A stretch of DNA of 64,000 nt, from contig JAFXCR010000017.1 of NCBI GenBank assembly GCA_017516465.1, forward strand, positions 1-64,000, written 5' to 3'. The DNA comes from Ruminococcus sp. (GTDB lineage Bacteria > Bacillota > Clostridia > Oscillospirales > Ruminococcaceae). The notes beneath the pieces are model-generated. The model did not search any database. It had not been told where the DNA came from and saw nothing but the letters and a program-made list of their open reading frames with translations. The position numbers were made by a program, and so were the translations under genes. Positions 1-8,584 of the stretch are shown piece after piece (the stretch's first letter is position 1; the number at the start of each line of letters is the position of its first letter).

Positions 1-184
1 ATATCATATCTTTTCAGGCTTGTCAAGTACTTTTTTCAAATTTCTTTGAATTTTTTCCCGACTCCCTTTTCAGATATCCGCTTGTCCTGCGACAGCTTTA
101 TTATTATATCACCTTTTCTCCCTGTTGTCAAGCAGAAGGTTTTCAACATTTCTATTATGTTTATGTTGGATATCACACAACACA
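1..184. other. AT-rich window edge without a gene
   Basis: I see no convincing gene here. The open frames on both strands have no ribosome site and encode no recognisable family. The stretch lies beyond the terminator of the leftmost pilin gene. Confidence 0.5.
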
Positions 185-212
185 AAAATCGCTCCGAAAA
201 TGGAGCGATTTT
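185..212 (-). terminator. Terminator of the leftmost prepilin gene
   Basis: An 11-bp perfect hairpin (AAAATCGCTCC / GGAGCGATTTT) with a 6-nt loop lies just past the stop codon. On the minus strand a T-rich run follows it, as expected for an intrinsic terminator. Confidence 0.8.
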
Positions 213-219
213 CTTGATT

Positions 220-855
220 TTATTCAGTTTCTTCTTCCTCAACTGCAAGTTCAGCCTTGCTGAGATCAAAACTCTTGATTCCGCCAGTTGTTCTGCTGTC
301 ACGAGTAACAGGATATGAGCCTATCGAGTTATCCTTCTCTGCCTTTGCAGTTGCAACAGACACAACCATGAAATCCTTTATATGTATCTTATAAAGTATC
401 TCGTCAGAATTAGAGATGTTATTCTTGATAGCGTCAGCAAATTCCTTATTCTGTTCAGCGTTTGCACCGATATCGTTGCAGCTTGAATCACAGGCATAAC
501 CATTTTTTCCATCCCAATAGAAATAGAAATCGCTCTTGATATACTGCTGTTCCAACGCCTCATCAAGTGTAATCTGAGCCTGAGCCTTCGCTACCGCATC
601 CTGAGTCGGAGAATTAATAATCTCCTGCTGACGCTTAATTTCATTTTCAAGAAGTCGACTTCTTCTCTTAATATCGATACACTCTTTCTGAGCAGCGTCA
701 AATACAATTTTTGCATTATTATTCTGCGATTTTATACGTCCCTTTGAAATAAACGCATTCCACGTGGGAACAAGCACCGCAGCAAGTATTCCGATAATAG
801 CCAGAACTACGATAAGCTCAATCAGAGTGAAACCTTTTTTGTTATTTATTTTCAT
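220..855 (-). CDS. Type IV prepilin-like protein
   Basis: This 211-residue protein begins with a class III prepilin signal: basic MKINNKK, Gly8 as cleavage site, then FTLIELIVVLAIIGILAA with Glu at +5, which forms the hydrophobic assembly helix (about 9-30). After cleavage by the prepilin peptidase it would be a pilus or pseudopilus subunit. The rest is a soluble, charge-rich head with a coiled-coil-prone stretch (about 45-95) and two cysteines near residue 125. The start is fixed by GGAGGT seven bases upstream. It lies downstream of the S41 protease and major pilin genes. It could be a second pilin or a minor tip subunit; sequence alone does not say which. Confidence 0.85.
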   Translation of the reverse strand: MKINNKKGFTLIELIVVLAIIGILAAVLVPTWNAFISKGRIKSQNNNAKIVFDAAQKECIDIKRRSRLLENEIKRQQEIINSPTQDAVAKAQAQITLDEALEQQYIKSDFYFYWDGKNGYACDSSCNDIGANAEQNKEFADAIKNNISNSDEILYKIHIKDFMVVSVATAKAEKDNSIGSYPVTRDSRTTGGIKSFDLSKAELAVEEEETE

Positions 856-962
856 GCAGACACCTCCACTAATATTCTTATTTTATTATACCAAAGAATT
901 CACAAAATGTCAATAAAAAGTTTTGAATTATATGACAAATTTTCTCATCATTTATTGTGCAT

Positions 963-2114
963 TCAGCCAAGATACTCTATCGCCGTCTTTAGCTGAACAT
1001 CCTCTGGTGTAAGTTTCAACGTCTCGTCCATCTCAACAATTATATCCGGATACACTCCGACTCCGTCATAGTTCGGAACATCGTTCACATAGTAATATCC
1101 AGCAGTATACGAATACGTCAGCATATTGCTGAGATATAAATTATTCTGAAAAATCCCTTTGCCTTTTGTTTTTGTTCCGATAAGAGTTCCTTTGCCCGTA
1201 TCTTTGAAAAACATTGCAAAAATCTCTGCCGAGCTGATACTGTTTTCGTTGACAAGAACTGCAACCGGACATCCGATTTCTTTGCCGTCCGTAGTTGTTT
1301 CGTAAACAAGCTCCTTTCCGGTACGTTCCTCTCTTGTAAGAACACGATTTCCTTCTTCTGCGAACAGATCGAACATTTCAACAGTGCTCCACGTTTCTCC
1401 GCCCGAATTATTTCTGATATCAAAAATAATCGCTCTGTACTCGTTTTCACTCAGAGTCTTTTTTACCCATTCAAGGTAATTAGCATTAAAATAATCGAAG
1501 CCGATGTACAGTATATCATTCTCCATAATTTCGCAGTACATACTTTTTCCCGCTTCCGGAACAGTATTGTCACGGATAAATTCGATATCAAGCTCTGTAT
1601 CCTTGCCTCGCCTGATATGGAGCGTCATTTTTGTCCCGTCCTTGCCGAGAAGGTCACGGATTGCCTTGTAATAGCCTTTTTCACGGACATCCTCACCGTC
1701 GATGCTTGTTATTATATCCCCGACCTCAAGTCCCATTTCCTCAGCACGGGAGCCTTCATCAACCTTTGTAACAACAATAAGATCCTGCCTGTTCTTATCA
1801 ACCGCAAATCCGCTTCTCGAAACAGAGCTGTTCTCATTGACACGCTTTTCAGTTATCATATCTGGTGTATAGTAGTCGCAGTAATCCTCGTCACAGGCTT
1901 CGACACAGCCTTTTATCATATAATCAAGCAGATTCTCCTTACTGATTTCCTTATAGAATTTCGTACTGATTTCCTCATAGACCATAAGCAGATCTGCATT
2001 ATCACGGCAGAATTCAATTTCACGCTTATATTTTTTTGTTGTCAGCAGATATGTCACCGACGATGAGAGAAGTACAGCGGCACACAACAACAGAACACAA
2101 GTTTTCTTTTTCAT
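963..2114 (-). CDS. S41-family C-terminal processing protease with PDZ domain
   Basis: A 383-residue membrane-anchored serine protease of the CtpA/CtpB type. Residues 5-25 form a signal anchor. A PDZ domain follows (about 95-175, with EEMGLEVGDIITSIDG). The S41 catalytic domain has the SISSAE motif (292-297, nucleophile probably Ser294) and TKGKG with the general-base Lys319. Family members cleave the C-termini of exported proteins outside the membrane. The gene sits between two prepilin genes, which makes pilins or pilus assembly factors possible substrates; that is inference. A role in sporulation signalling, as for CtpB, is the main alternative. AAAGGA seven bases before ATG supports the start. 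Confidence 0.9.
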   Translation of the reverse strand: MKKKTCVLLLCAAVLLSSSVTYLLTTKKYKREIEFCRDNADLLMVYEEISTKFYKEISKENLLDYMIKGCVEACDEDYCDYYTPDMITEKRVNENSSVSRSGFAVDKNRQDLIVVTKVDEGSRAEEMGLEVGDIITSIDGEDVREKGYYKAIRDLLGKDGTKMTLHIRRGKDTELDIEFIRDNTVPEAGKSMYCEIMENDILYIGFDYFNANYLEWVKKTLSENEYRAIIFDIRNNSGGETWSTVEMFDLFAEEGNRVLTREERTGKELVYETTTDGKEIGCPVAVLVNENSISSAEIFAMFFKDTGKGTLIGTKTKGKGIFQNNLYLSNMLTYSYTAGYYYVNDVPNYDGVGVYPDIIVEMDETLKLTPEDVQLKTAIEYLG

Positions 2115-2139
2115 ACCATCTTCCTTTGTTTTATAAAGA

Positions 2140-2172
2140 AGAAAGCCCGCACTTTAAAAGTGTGAGCTTTCT
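2140..2172 (-). terminator. Hairpin between major pilin and S41 protease genes
   Basis: The stem AGAAAGC...GCTTTCT continues inward through CACTTT/AAAGTG with two mismatches. It lies just after the pilin stop codon. The T-tract after it is short, so it may terminate only partly, or may shield the 3' end of an abundant pilin mRNA while some transcripts read into the protease gene. Confidence 0.6.
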
Positions 2173-2211
2173 AAGAAATTACTTATTAACAATTATCAGG
2201 AATGACTGCAA

Positions 2212-2733
2212 TTATGAAGCCTGAGCCTTAGCCACAGCAGCTGTAAGAGCCTTATCTAAATCATTCTTGTAAGTCTTGTAGTTCTTTCTTGTAACTACTG
2301 TGGGCTTGGAACCTGTGTATGTAGAGTCGCTCTTGCAAGCAACAGCTATGCAAGTACCGCCATCGAGAGCAGCCTTAAAGTCGAGCTTGTTAACATCAGC
2401 AAAGTATTCCTTAAGTGACTTATAAACTTCTGCACCATCAATTGTAGAAGTAGAATCAGCAGGATCAGCAGTTGTATTGAAAGTCACAGACTTACCATTC
2501 TTTGAGTAAGTAATTGACTTATAAGAACCTGTGTCAACGCCTTCTTCATCAAGTTCTGTAAGAACTGTGTTGATTGCACTGTAAAGTGAAGATGCAGATG
2601 AGTTAGCTGCTGTTACCTTGGACTTCTTAACGTAACCGAGAAGTGCAGGGATGAGGATAGCTGCGAGAACACCGATGATAGCAATAACAACGATGAGCTC
2701 AATAAGTGTAAAACCTTTCTTTGTTGTTTTCAT
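2212..2733 (-). CDS. Type IV prepilin, probable major pilin
   Basis: This 173-residue protein has a classic prepilin start, MKTTKKG/FTLIELIVVIAIIGVLAA, with cleavage after Gly7 and Glu at +5. The head domain is small and Ala/Ser/Thr/Lys-rich, as in Gram-positive major pilins. I set the start at 2733, not at an upstream in-frame ATG, because AAGGAGGT sits just before it and the signal peptide begins exactly there. It has its own consensus promoter (2890-2918) and a leader of about 150 nt, as expected for an abundant product. Its short length and strong expression signals argue for the main pilus subunit; this is inference. Confidence 0.88.
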   Translation of the reverse strand: MKTTKKGFTLIELIVVIAIIGVLAAILIPALLGYVKKSKVTAANSSASSLYSAINTVLTELDEEGVDTGSYKSITYSKNGKSVTFNTTADPADSTSTIDGAEVYKSLKEYFADVNKLDFKAALDGGTCIAVACKSDSTYTGSKPTVVTRKNYKTYKNDLDKALTAAVAKAQAS

Positions 2734-2883
2734 GATGAAAACCTCCTTAAAAATATTAATTTTGTGCAATCGTATATGCACTCATTGTTTTCTGGTTAAG
2801 GGAACGAAGAAGTTTTCGTATACAACCTGAGGTAGGTTACTTGATGTTGTAAACCTCTTTGTTTACTCCCTTTCCCCTTCTGT
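2734..2883 (-). promoter_or_regulatory. Long 5' leader of the major pilin mRNA
   Basis: About 150 nt separate the predicted transcription start from the pilin start codon. The RNA holds self-complementary pieces (AGGTTTAC/GTAACCT and GTGCA/TGCAC) and ends in AAGGAGGT. I recognise no riboswitch class; the c-di-GMP-I and -II consensus elements are absent. It may stabilise the message or control translation. Confidence 0.45.
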
Positions 2884-2889
2884 GATTAT

Positions 2890-2918
2890 AGTATACCATT
2901 TTATTCATAATCTGTCAA
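2890..2918 (-). promoter_or_regulatory. Consensus promoter of the major pilin gene
   Basis: On the minus strand a perfect TTGACA (2913-2918), a 17-bp spacer and TATACT (2890-2895). This is a strong vegetative-sigma promoter reading into the pilin at 2733. The remaining part of the gap, up to 3106, is AT-rich with nothing else recognised. Confidence 0.85.
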
Positions 2919-3106
2919 CAGTTTTTTGAAAAAAATTTCATAGAACTTACATTTTTTACATACAAACGGTAAATAGGCACGTTTTTTTTCACGTTTTCGT
3001 CATTATGCACAATAATTTGATAACAAAATAACTATCTATATTGAATAACGTAATTTCTTAATTAACTATTACTTTTTGTATACCATTACCAATCCCGAAA
3101 TTATAA

Positions 3107-3131
3107 CAGCCGGATGAATTTCATCCGGCTG
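3107..3131 (-). terminator. Terminator of the pilB-pilT unit
   Basis: A perfect 11-bp hairpin (CAGCCGGATGA / TCATCCGGCTG, 3-nt loop) immediately follows the pilT stop codon. The minus-strand sequence after it is T-rich but not an unbroken T-run. Confidence 0.75.
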
Positions 3132-3139
3132 AAAATTTA

Positions 3140-4213
3140 TTACATCTGTGTGAGGAAGCGGTAGAACTCCTGCTTATCAAGACACTTATCAATAGCGTCT
3201 GCCTCACTGATAACGTTATTCTTAACAAAGCGTGCAAGCTCCTGGTCAAGGCTCATCATGCCCTGCTGCTTACCAGTCTGGATTGCTGACTGGATAAGGT
3301 GAATCTTATTATCACGGATCATAGCTGAAATAGCGTCGGTAACATTCAGAATTTCCATGCAGGCGATTCGTCCTGTGTTATCCTTCTTCGGAATAAGTGT
3401 CTGAGAGATAACTGCAACAAGGTTATTTGCAAGCTGTGTTCTGATCTGCTGCTGCTGATGCTCCGGATATACGTCGATGATACGGTTGATTGTATCAGCC
3501 GCGGAGGTTGTATGAAGTGTTGAAAGCACGAGATGTCCGGTTTCAGCGGCAGTTACAGCAGCCTGAATTGTCTCAAAGTCACGCATTTCTCCTACGAGGA
3601 TTACATCGGGGTCCTCACGGAGAGCAGCACGGAGTGCGAGTGAGAATGAAGGAACATCATCACCGATTTCTCTCTGGTTGATCATGCAGCGCTTGTGCTC
3701 GTGAACGTATTCGATAGGATCCTCTACTGTAATAACGTGTGCACTTCTGTTCAGATTTACAAAGTCGATCATTCCGGCAAGTGTTGTTGACTTACCTGAA
3801 CCGGTAGGTCCTGTTACGAGAACAAGTCCACGGGGACGCATTGAAAAATCTGCAAGAATCGGAGGAAGTCCGAGATCCTCAAGTGTAGGAATATCATTAC
3901 GGAGAAGTCGGATAGCAATTGCCGGCTTTCCCTTCTGGAAGTAGATGTTTACACGGTGACGGTAACCGCTTCTTGTTGTGAATGAGAAGTCGGTATCGCG
4001 ATGATTATTTACGCTTGTCTGTTGAGCGTCGTTGGTCATCTGATTAACAATGTCAAGTATTTCTTCTTCGTCCATCTCCGGATACTGTGAACGCATTGTT
4101 CTGAGTGTACCATTTAAACGTACAACCGGAGCAATCTTGTCAGTAAAGTGAAGGTCTGAGCATCCGAGAAGACGTACCTCGTCAAGGATTTTGTTAATTT
4201 CGATAATAGCCAT
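3140..4213 (-). CDS. pilT: Type IV pilus retraction ATPase PilT
   Basis: A 357-residue hexameric secretion ATPase that powers pilus disassembly and twitching in the cytoplasm. It has the PilT-type N-domain with RHRVN, the family stretch AIRLLRNDIPTLEDLGLP, Walker A GPTGSGKST (about 131-139), the Asp box and Walker B LREDPDVILVGEMRD, and the His box HTTSAADTINR. Length is normal for PilT. It lies 24 bp after pilB with GGGAGG ten bases before ATG, so the two opposing motors are co-transcribed. A real PilT implies dynamic, retractable pili and not only a static pseudopilus. Confidence 0.95.
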   Translation of the reverse strand: MAIIEINKILDEVRLLGCSDLHFTDKIAPVVRLNGTLRTMRSQYPEMDEEEILDIVNQMTNDAQQTSVNNHRDTDFSFTTRSGYRHRVNIYFQKGKPAIAIRLLRNDIPTLEDLGLPPILADFSMRPRGLVLVTGPTGSGKSTTLAGMIDFVNLNRSAHVITVEDPIEYVHEHKRCMINQREIGDDVPSFSLALRAALREDPDVILVGEMRDFETIQAAVTAAETGHLVLSTLHTTSAADTINRIIDVYPEHQQQQIRTQLANNLVAVISQTLIPKKDNTGRIACMEILNVTDAISAMIRDNKIHLIQSAIQTGKQQGMMSLDQELARFVKNNVISEADAIDKCLDKQEFYRFLTQM

Positions 4214-4237
4214 TTTTGTTTTTCCTCCCTGGTGAAA

Positions 4238-5920
4238 TTATACGGAGAATGTAGCTCTGACAAGCTCATCTATTGAAGTCTGACCTGCCTGAACAAGCTC
4301 GGAAGCATTGTCACGCAGCAGCTTTGTACCGATTTCTTTTGCAGCAGCTTCGATTTCTTCTTTAGTACCGCCGGCAGCGATAATCGAAGATACCTTTGAG
4401 TTACAGTGGATGATCTCGTGGATAGCAGTTCTTCCTCTGTAACCTGTGTTATTACAAGCCTGACATCCGCAGGGATCATAAATCTCGATTGAATGAGGAA
4501 CACGCATAAGCTCATTTTCTTCTTCTGTTGACATTCTTGCCTTTTTGCACTCAGGGCAGAGTACCTTGATAAGTCGCTGAGCGATAACGCCGATAAGTGA
4601 TGTAGCAACCATGTAGGGAGCAACACCCATATCTACGAGACGGACAACGGTTGAAGCAGCGTCGTTTGTATGAAGTGTTGAAAGAACAAGGTGTCCGGTG
4701 ATAGCGGCACGGATACCGATATCGGCAGTTTCCGCGTCACGCATTTCTCCGACCATTACGATATCCGGGTCCTGACGGAGGATAGAACGGAGAGCTGCGG
4801 CGAAGGTCATTCCAGCCTTTGTATTAACCTGACACTGGTTGATTCCGTCGATAGCCTTTTCGACAGGGTCCTCAACTGTAATTACATTTACGTTAGGCTT
4901 TGCAAGCTCACCAAGAGCAGCGTAAAGAGTTGTTGTTTTACCTGAACCGGTAGGTCCTGTTACTAGGATAACGCCATGAGGTACACGGAGCATATGCTCG
5001 AACATTGCATAGTTATAATCGGACATACCAAGGTCAGTGATCTTACGGAGGGCAATCTGTCCTGTTGAAAGAATTCGGATAACGATTTTTTCGCCGTGTA
5101 CTGTCGGAAGTGAGGATACACGGACGTCAAGAGTAGTTCCGTCAACAACCTGTGTGAAACGGCCGTCCTGCGGAATTCTCTTTTCAGCAATGTTCATTCC
5201 GCTGATAAGCTTAAGACGTGTTGTGAGAGCACTATGTACAGCACTGGAAATATTCATCAGCTCAACAAGGTCACCGTTTACACGGATACGGATACGGGTA
5301 TATGTCTTGAAGGGCTCAATATGAATATCGGTAGCGTCGGCTCTGTATGAGTTTTCGATGATAGTTGTTGCAAGCTTAACGATAGGAGCACTTTCTACTC
5401 TGTCCTTGGATTCCGCATCGTCTGCTGACATATCGCCAAGGTCGCCGCCCATTGCATTAACGCTGTCGATAACGCTGTCTACGTTCTGCATTGAATAGCA
5501 TTTACCAATAGCCTTATTGATTGCTGATGTTGTAGCAAGAACAGGAACTGTGTCCATACCGGTGGATACCTTAATATCCTCAAGTACAATAAAGTTTACA
5601 GGATCATTTGTTGCAACTGTAAGTCTTTTTCCCTGTACGTTGATAGCGATTACCGTGTGCTTTCTTGCGAGAGCCTCTGGAACCATCTGAACAGCTTCAG
5701 TATTGATTTCGATATTATCAAGATCAACATACTGAACTCTCAGATTTCCGGCAAGAGCCTTTGCAAAATTCAGCTCTGTCATGAAACCGAGTTCAACAAC
5801 TACATCGCCGAATTTCTTTGTTCCGTTTGACTCCTTCTGTGCAGCAAGGACCTTTGATAGCTGATCATTTGTGATCAGTCCTTGATTGACAAGGTAGTCG
5901 CCTATTCTTTCGTTTCTCAT
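4238..5920 (-). CDS. pilB: Type IV pilus extension ATPase PilB
   Basis: A 560-residue GspE/PilB-family ATPase that drives pilin polymerisation at the inner face of the membrane. An N-terminal GspE N-domain (about 1-150; the family can bind c-di-GMP through this part) is followed by the motor core: Walker A GPTGSGKTT (about 319-327), Walker B with VGEMRD, and a metal-binding loop CPEC...CGCQAC in the last quarter. Every expected motif is intact. GGAGG six bases before ATG marks the start. It shares a divergent intergenic region with the prepilin peptidase gene and is followed by pilT. Confidence 0.95.
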   Translation of the reverse strand: MRNERIGDYLVNQGLITNDQLSKVLAAQKESNGTKKFGDVVVELGFMTELNFAKALAGNLRVQYVDLDNIEINTEAVQMVPEALARKHTVIAINVQGKRLTVATNDPVNFIVLEDIKVSTGMDTVPVLATTSAINKAIGKCYSMQNVDSVIDSVNAMGGDLGDMSADDAESKDRVESAPIVKLATTIIENSYRADATDIHIEPFKTYTRIRIRVNGDLVELMNISSAVHSALTTRLKLISGMNIAEKRIPQDGRFTQVVDGTTLDVRVSSLPTVHGEKIVIRILSTGQIALRKITDLGMSDYNYAMFEHMLRVPHGVILVTGPTGSGKTTTLYAALGELAKPNVNVITVEDPVEKAIDGINQCQVNTKAGMTFAAALRSILRQDPDIVMVGEMRDAETADIGIRAAITGHLVLSTLHTNDAASTVVRLVDMGVAPYMVATSLIGVIAQRLIKVLCPECKKARMSTEEENELMRVPHSIEIYDPCGCQACNNTGYRGRTAIHEIIHCNSKVSSIIAAGGTKEEIEAAAKEIGTKLLRDNASELVQAGQTSIDELVRATFSV

Positions 5921-5957
5921 AATAAACCTCCGCTTATTAAAAATTTACTTAAATAGC

Positions 5958-5985
5958 TTGAATTTTATGTATAATGTGATATAAT
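5958..5985 (+). promoter_or_regulatory. Promoter of the prepilin peptidase gene
   Basis: TTGAAT (5958-5963), 16-bp spacer, TATAAT (5980-5985), ending about 42 bp upstream of the start codon at 6028. It lies in the divergent region shared with pilB. No equally good promoter was seen for pilB. Confidence 0.65.
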
Positions 5986-6027
5986 ATAAGTATATATTAT
6001 TTACATTCAAAAGGAGGGTAAAATATC

Positions 6028-6867
6028 ATGTTTGAATTCAAAAATATGCTTCATGATGAATTTACCAGTTTGACGTTTCAGCTTATATTCCTCGGATTGG
6101 TTTTCCTTTTCGGAATATGTATCGGAAGCTTTCTGAACGTCGTAATTATAAGGCTTCCGAGAGGAGAATCACTCATCAAGCGTTCCTCACACTGCATGAC
6201 CTGCGGAACCAAAATTAGACCGATCGATATGATTCCTGTTTTCAGCTGGCTCCTTCTGAGAGGAAAATGTCACAGCTGTAAGGAGAAGATTTCTCCGAGA
6301 TATCCAGTAGTTGAGGCACTTAACGGTTTCCTCTATGTTCTGAGCTTCTGGGTAATGGATATTAACGCTGAAGCCATAATAACCTGTGCTCTTATGTCGC
6401 TTCTTCTTGTTGTCGGCTTTATGGACTGGGACACCATGGAGATCAGTGAGATCATCCTTGCAATTATCCTTCTGCTTGCCGTTCCGCTTGCTATATTCAC
6501 AAATGAAGTTACTCTTACAAGCCGGATAATCGGTGCATTTGTAGTAAGCGTTCCGTTTTTCATCATCGGCGAAATAAGCCGTCCGATAATAAGAAAAAAA
6601 TTCGGAGAGGACTTCAGAGCTATTGAGCTTGGCGATACGCTTCTCATGGTAGCTGCCGGAGCCGTCCTCGGAACAAAGGCTGTTATCGTTTCAACATTAA
6701 TAGGTATTGTGGCTGCTGCTCTTGGTGGAGTTATCAATAAAATGGTGTCAGGCGAATCAAAATTTGCTTTCGGACCGTTCCTTGCAATAGGAATTGCGGC
6801 CGGACTTCTCTGGGGTAATGAAATTGCCGACTGGTACATAGGACTACTTAAAAATCCTCTTGATTAA
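6028..6867 (+). CDS. pilD: Prepilin peptidase (A24 family, PilD)
   Basis: A 279-residue polytopic aspartyl protease that cleaves prepilin leaders after Gly and usually N-methylates the new end. It has the N-terminal GIXIGSFLNVVIIRLPRGES signature, a zinc-binding pair of CxxC motifs (Cys57/60 and about Cys81/84), and about eight membrane helices. The catalytic aspartates are predicted at Asp133 (MDWDTMEI) and Asp203 in ELGD, a variant of the usual GxGD. GGAGGG nine bases before ATG supports the start. It is the only gene of the pilus locus on the plus strand and would process every prepilin in the window. Confidence 0.95.
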   Translation: MFEFKNMLHDEFTSLTFQLIFLGLVFLFGICIGSFLNVVIIRLPRGESLIKRSSHCMTCGTKIRPIDMIPVFSWLLLRGKCHSCKEKISPRYPVVEALNGFLYVLSFWVMDINAEAIITCALMSLLLVVGFMDWDTMEISEIILAIILLLAVPLAIFTNEVTLTSRIIGAFVVSVPFFIIGEISRPIIRKKFGEDFRAIELGDTLLMVAAGAVLGTKAVIVSTLIGIVAAALGGVINKMVSGESKFAFGPFLAIGIAAGLLWGNEIADWYIGLLKNPLD

Positions 6868-6878
6868 ACAAATAAAAT

Positions 6879-6906
6879 ACAGGCAGCAGCATCGACTGCT
6901 GCCTGT
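6879..6906. terminator. Bidirectional terminator between pilD and the pilus operon
   Basis: A perfect 11-bp GC-rich hairpin (ACAGGCAGCAG / CTGCTGCCTGT, 6-nt loop) with T6 on the plus side and A-rich sequence before it. It can stop both the plus-strand pilD transcript and the minus-strand pilus operon. Confidence 0.9.
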
Positions 6907-6936
6907 TTTTTATTTATATTGTCTGCTGTTCTGCTT

Positions 6937-8130
6937 TTATTCCATATCAGGAAGTGTAAATACAAAGTAGATACAGTCGCCTTCCTTTTCAGGATAGCAG
7001 TAGAATCTCTTATTGATAAGACGTGCCTGTCTTGTGTTGATCTCTTCGTAATCCCACTTTCCATCCTTTGGTGTAGCAACGTCAACCTTATCTGTGGGTG
7101 TGTAGTCGGTTGCCTTTCCGGCAGGCTGTCCGCTCCATCTTACAGGACCGTACATATCGCTTGCCTTGTTGCTGCTGAATGATGAATTGATATTTACGAG
7201 AGACATATTTACGTTTGATAATGCAAATGGTGATCTGAAGATAATCTGTGACTCATCCTCAGCAGTTGCAGCATCATCAGCGACCTCACCGAATGCACCG
7301 TCCTTTTTGTATGTCATTACGGTAAGTGAGAAAAGCTCTGGACTGAACTTCGGCACATAAGCACCGCTTGGTGTTTCAACCGGAACAATAGAACTGTAAT
7401 AGATATCAGGCTTATCCTTTGATGTATCAAAACTTGAAATGCTATTGATCAGATCTTTATCGTTGATAGTTTCAGTGGTATTATAGCCAGGTTGGAAGAA
7501 GAATGAATAATCCTTGTAGTATACAGGGTTAATTACATTCTTGTCAACAGTTTTTCCGGTAAGAACAGCGTGTTCAACACCGTAATCATCAACCATGATT
7601 TCATCTCCGTCGGCGTCAAAAAGAGGTGCACCGTTTATATCTGTTCCCTGAACCATTTTTCTTTTGCCGGAGGAATCAAACTGAACATAAGTATAGCCTG
7701 ATTTAAAATCCCATTCATACTCTGTGATTCTGCCGTTATCAGCATTATCAATCTTGAGCATTCTTACCTTACCTGTAAGAGGATCCTCGGTACCGGCATT
7801 TGTTCTGTTCATGTAGTGGTTTTCAATAAAGTTTCTTGCAATGAAGGTTTCCTTATCGAGACCTGCTGGAGTAAGAACGTCATTGCCGTCGAAGTCTGAA
7901 AAATCACCCACATAAACCTCAATACAGTCGGAATATCTGATTGTATTTTCCATATAACGCTTTACGTTGTCAACGGCAGCAGTATTTGCTTCCTGTAAAG
8001 ACGCTCTTTTAACAATTTTGTTGAGTGGATTTATAATACTCATTACAGCAATCATCAGGATAGTGAATACCGCCATAACGATGATAAGCTCAATGAGTGT
8101 AAAACCCTTTTTTGTACGCTTCTTGTTCAT
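6937..8130 (-). CDS. Large prepilin-like (pseudopilin) protein
   Basis: A 397-residue protein starting MNKKRTKKGFTLIELIIVMAVFTILMIAV, a full class III prepilin signal with Gly9 before Phe and Glu at +5. The head is much larger than in a major pilin and rich in Asp, Asn, Thr and Tyr, as in PilW-type or tip minor pilins. It is the last gene of the pilC-first operon, 12 bp after the previous one, with GGGAGG before ATG. A tip-located adhesive or priming role is the natural inference; no specific binding domain could be named. Confidence 0.85.
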   Translation of the reverse strand: MNKKRTKKGFTLIELIIVMAVFTILMIAVMSIINPLNKIVKRASLQEANTAAVDNVKRYMENTIRYSDCIEVYVGDFSDFDGNDVLTPAGLDKETFIARNFIENHYMNRTNAGTEDPLTGKVRMLKIDNADNGRITEYEWDFKSGYTYVQFDSSGKRKMVQGTDINGAPLFDADGDEIMVDDYGVEHAVLTGKTVDKNVINPVYYKDYSFFFQPGYNTTETINDKDLINSISSFDTSKDKPDIYYSSIVPVETPSGAYVPKFSPELFSLTVMTYKKDGAFGEVADDAATAEDESQIIFRSPFALSNVNMSLVNINSSFSSNKASDMYGPVRWSGQPAGKATDYTPTDKVDVATPKDGKWDYEEINTRQARLINKRFYCYPEKEGDCIYFVFTLPDME

Positions 8131-8142
8131 AGGTATCCTCCC

Positions 8143-8571
8143 TTACGTTGTCTCTTCAGGAGTAGTTGCCGGAGGAACCTCAGCATCTCCAGACTCTGGT
8201 TTCTGAATCTCAATAAACTTGAGATTTGCCTTTTCAGCGTTGGGATCAGCTACCTGATTTCCATCTTCATCAATTGTGAATTTCTGAGTGCTGTAAAGCT
8301 TTCCGGTAACAGTTACAGCTGTCTCAGGAGAATCCTTCTTTGCAACTTTAATCTCATACTCTTCATCCAGAAGAAATGCGTTGCTATCGTTCTGAGCCTC
8401 AGCGAGAGGTCCCTGAACTGCAACTTTTCTGTTTACCTTATTGGCTGATCTTTCCTGTGCATTGACAGCAGAGCCAATCATTACGAGGATAAGTGAAATA
8501 GCTGCGAAGACAGCGATAGATACAACTATCTCAACCAGGGTCATACCCTTGAGCTTCTTCTTTTTCTTCAT
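8143..8571 (-). CDS. Minor pseudopilin (PilV/GspI-like)
   Basis: A 142-residue protein with a lysine-rich leader and GMTLVEIVVSIAVFAAISLILV: cleavage Gly followed by MTLVE with Glu at +5, the pattern of PilV/GspI-type minor pilins. The helix runs to about residue 32 and is followed by a small head ending in a Pro/Glu/Thr tail. It lies 13 bp after the giant PilX-like gene and directly before the 397-residue pseudopilin. These three probably form the tip complex, as minor pilins do in other systems. AAGGAG precedes ATG. Confidence 0.82.
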   Translation of the reverse strand: MKKKKKLKGMTLVEIVVSIAVFAAISLILVMIGSAVNAQERSANKVNRKVAVQGPLAEAQNDSNAFLLDEEYEIKVAKKDSPETAVTVTGKLYSTQKFTIDEDGNQVADPNAEKANLKFIEIQKPESGDAEVPPATTPEETT

Positions 8572-8584
8572 ATTTCACCACTCC

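Noticed and set aside
46..318. Open frames on both strands at the left edge
   Set aside because: They cross the pilin terminator and the end of the pilin gene, lack ribosome sites and have no family features.
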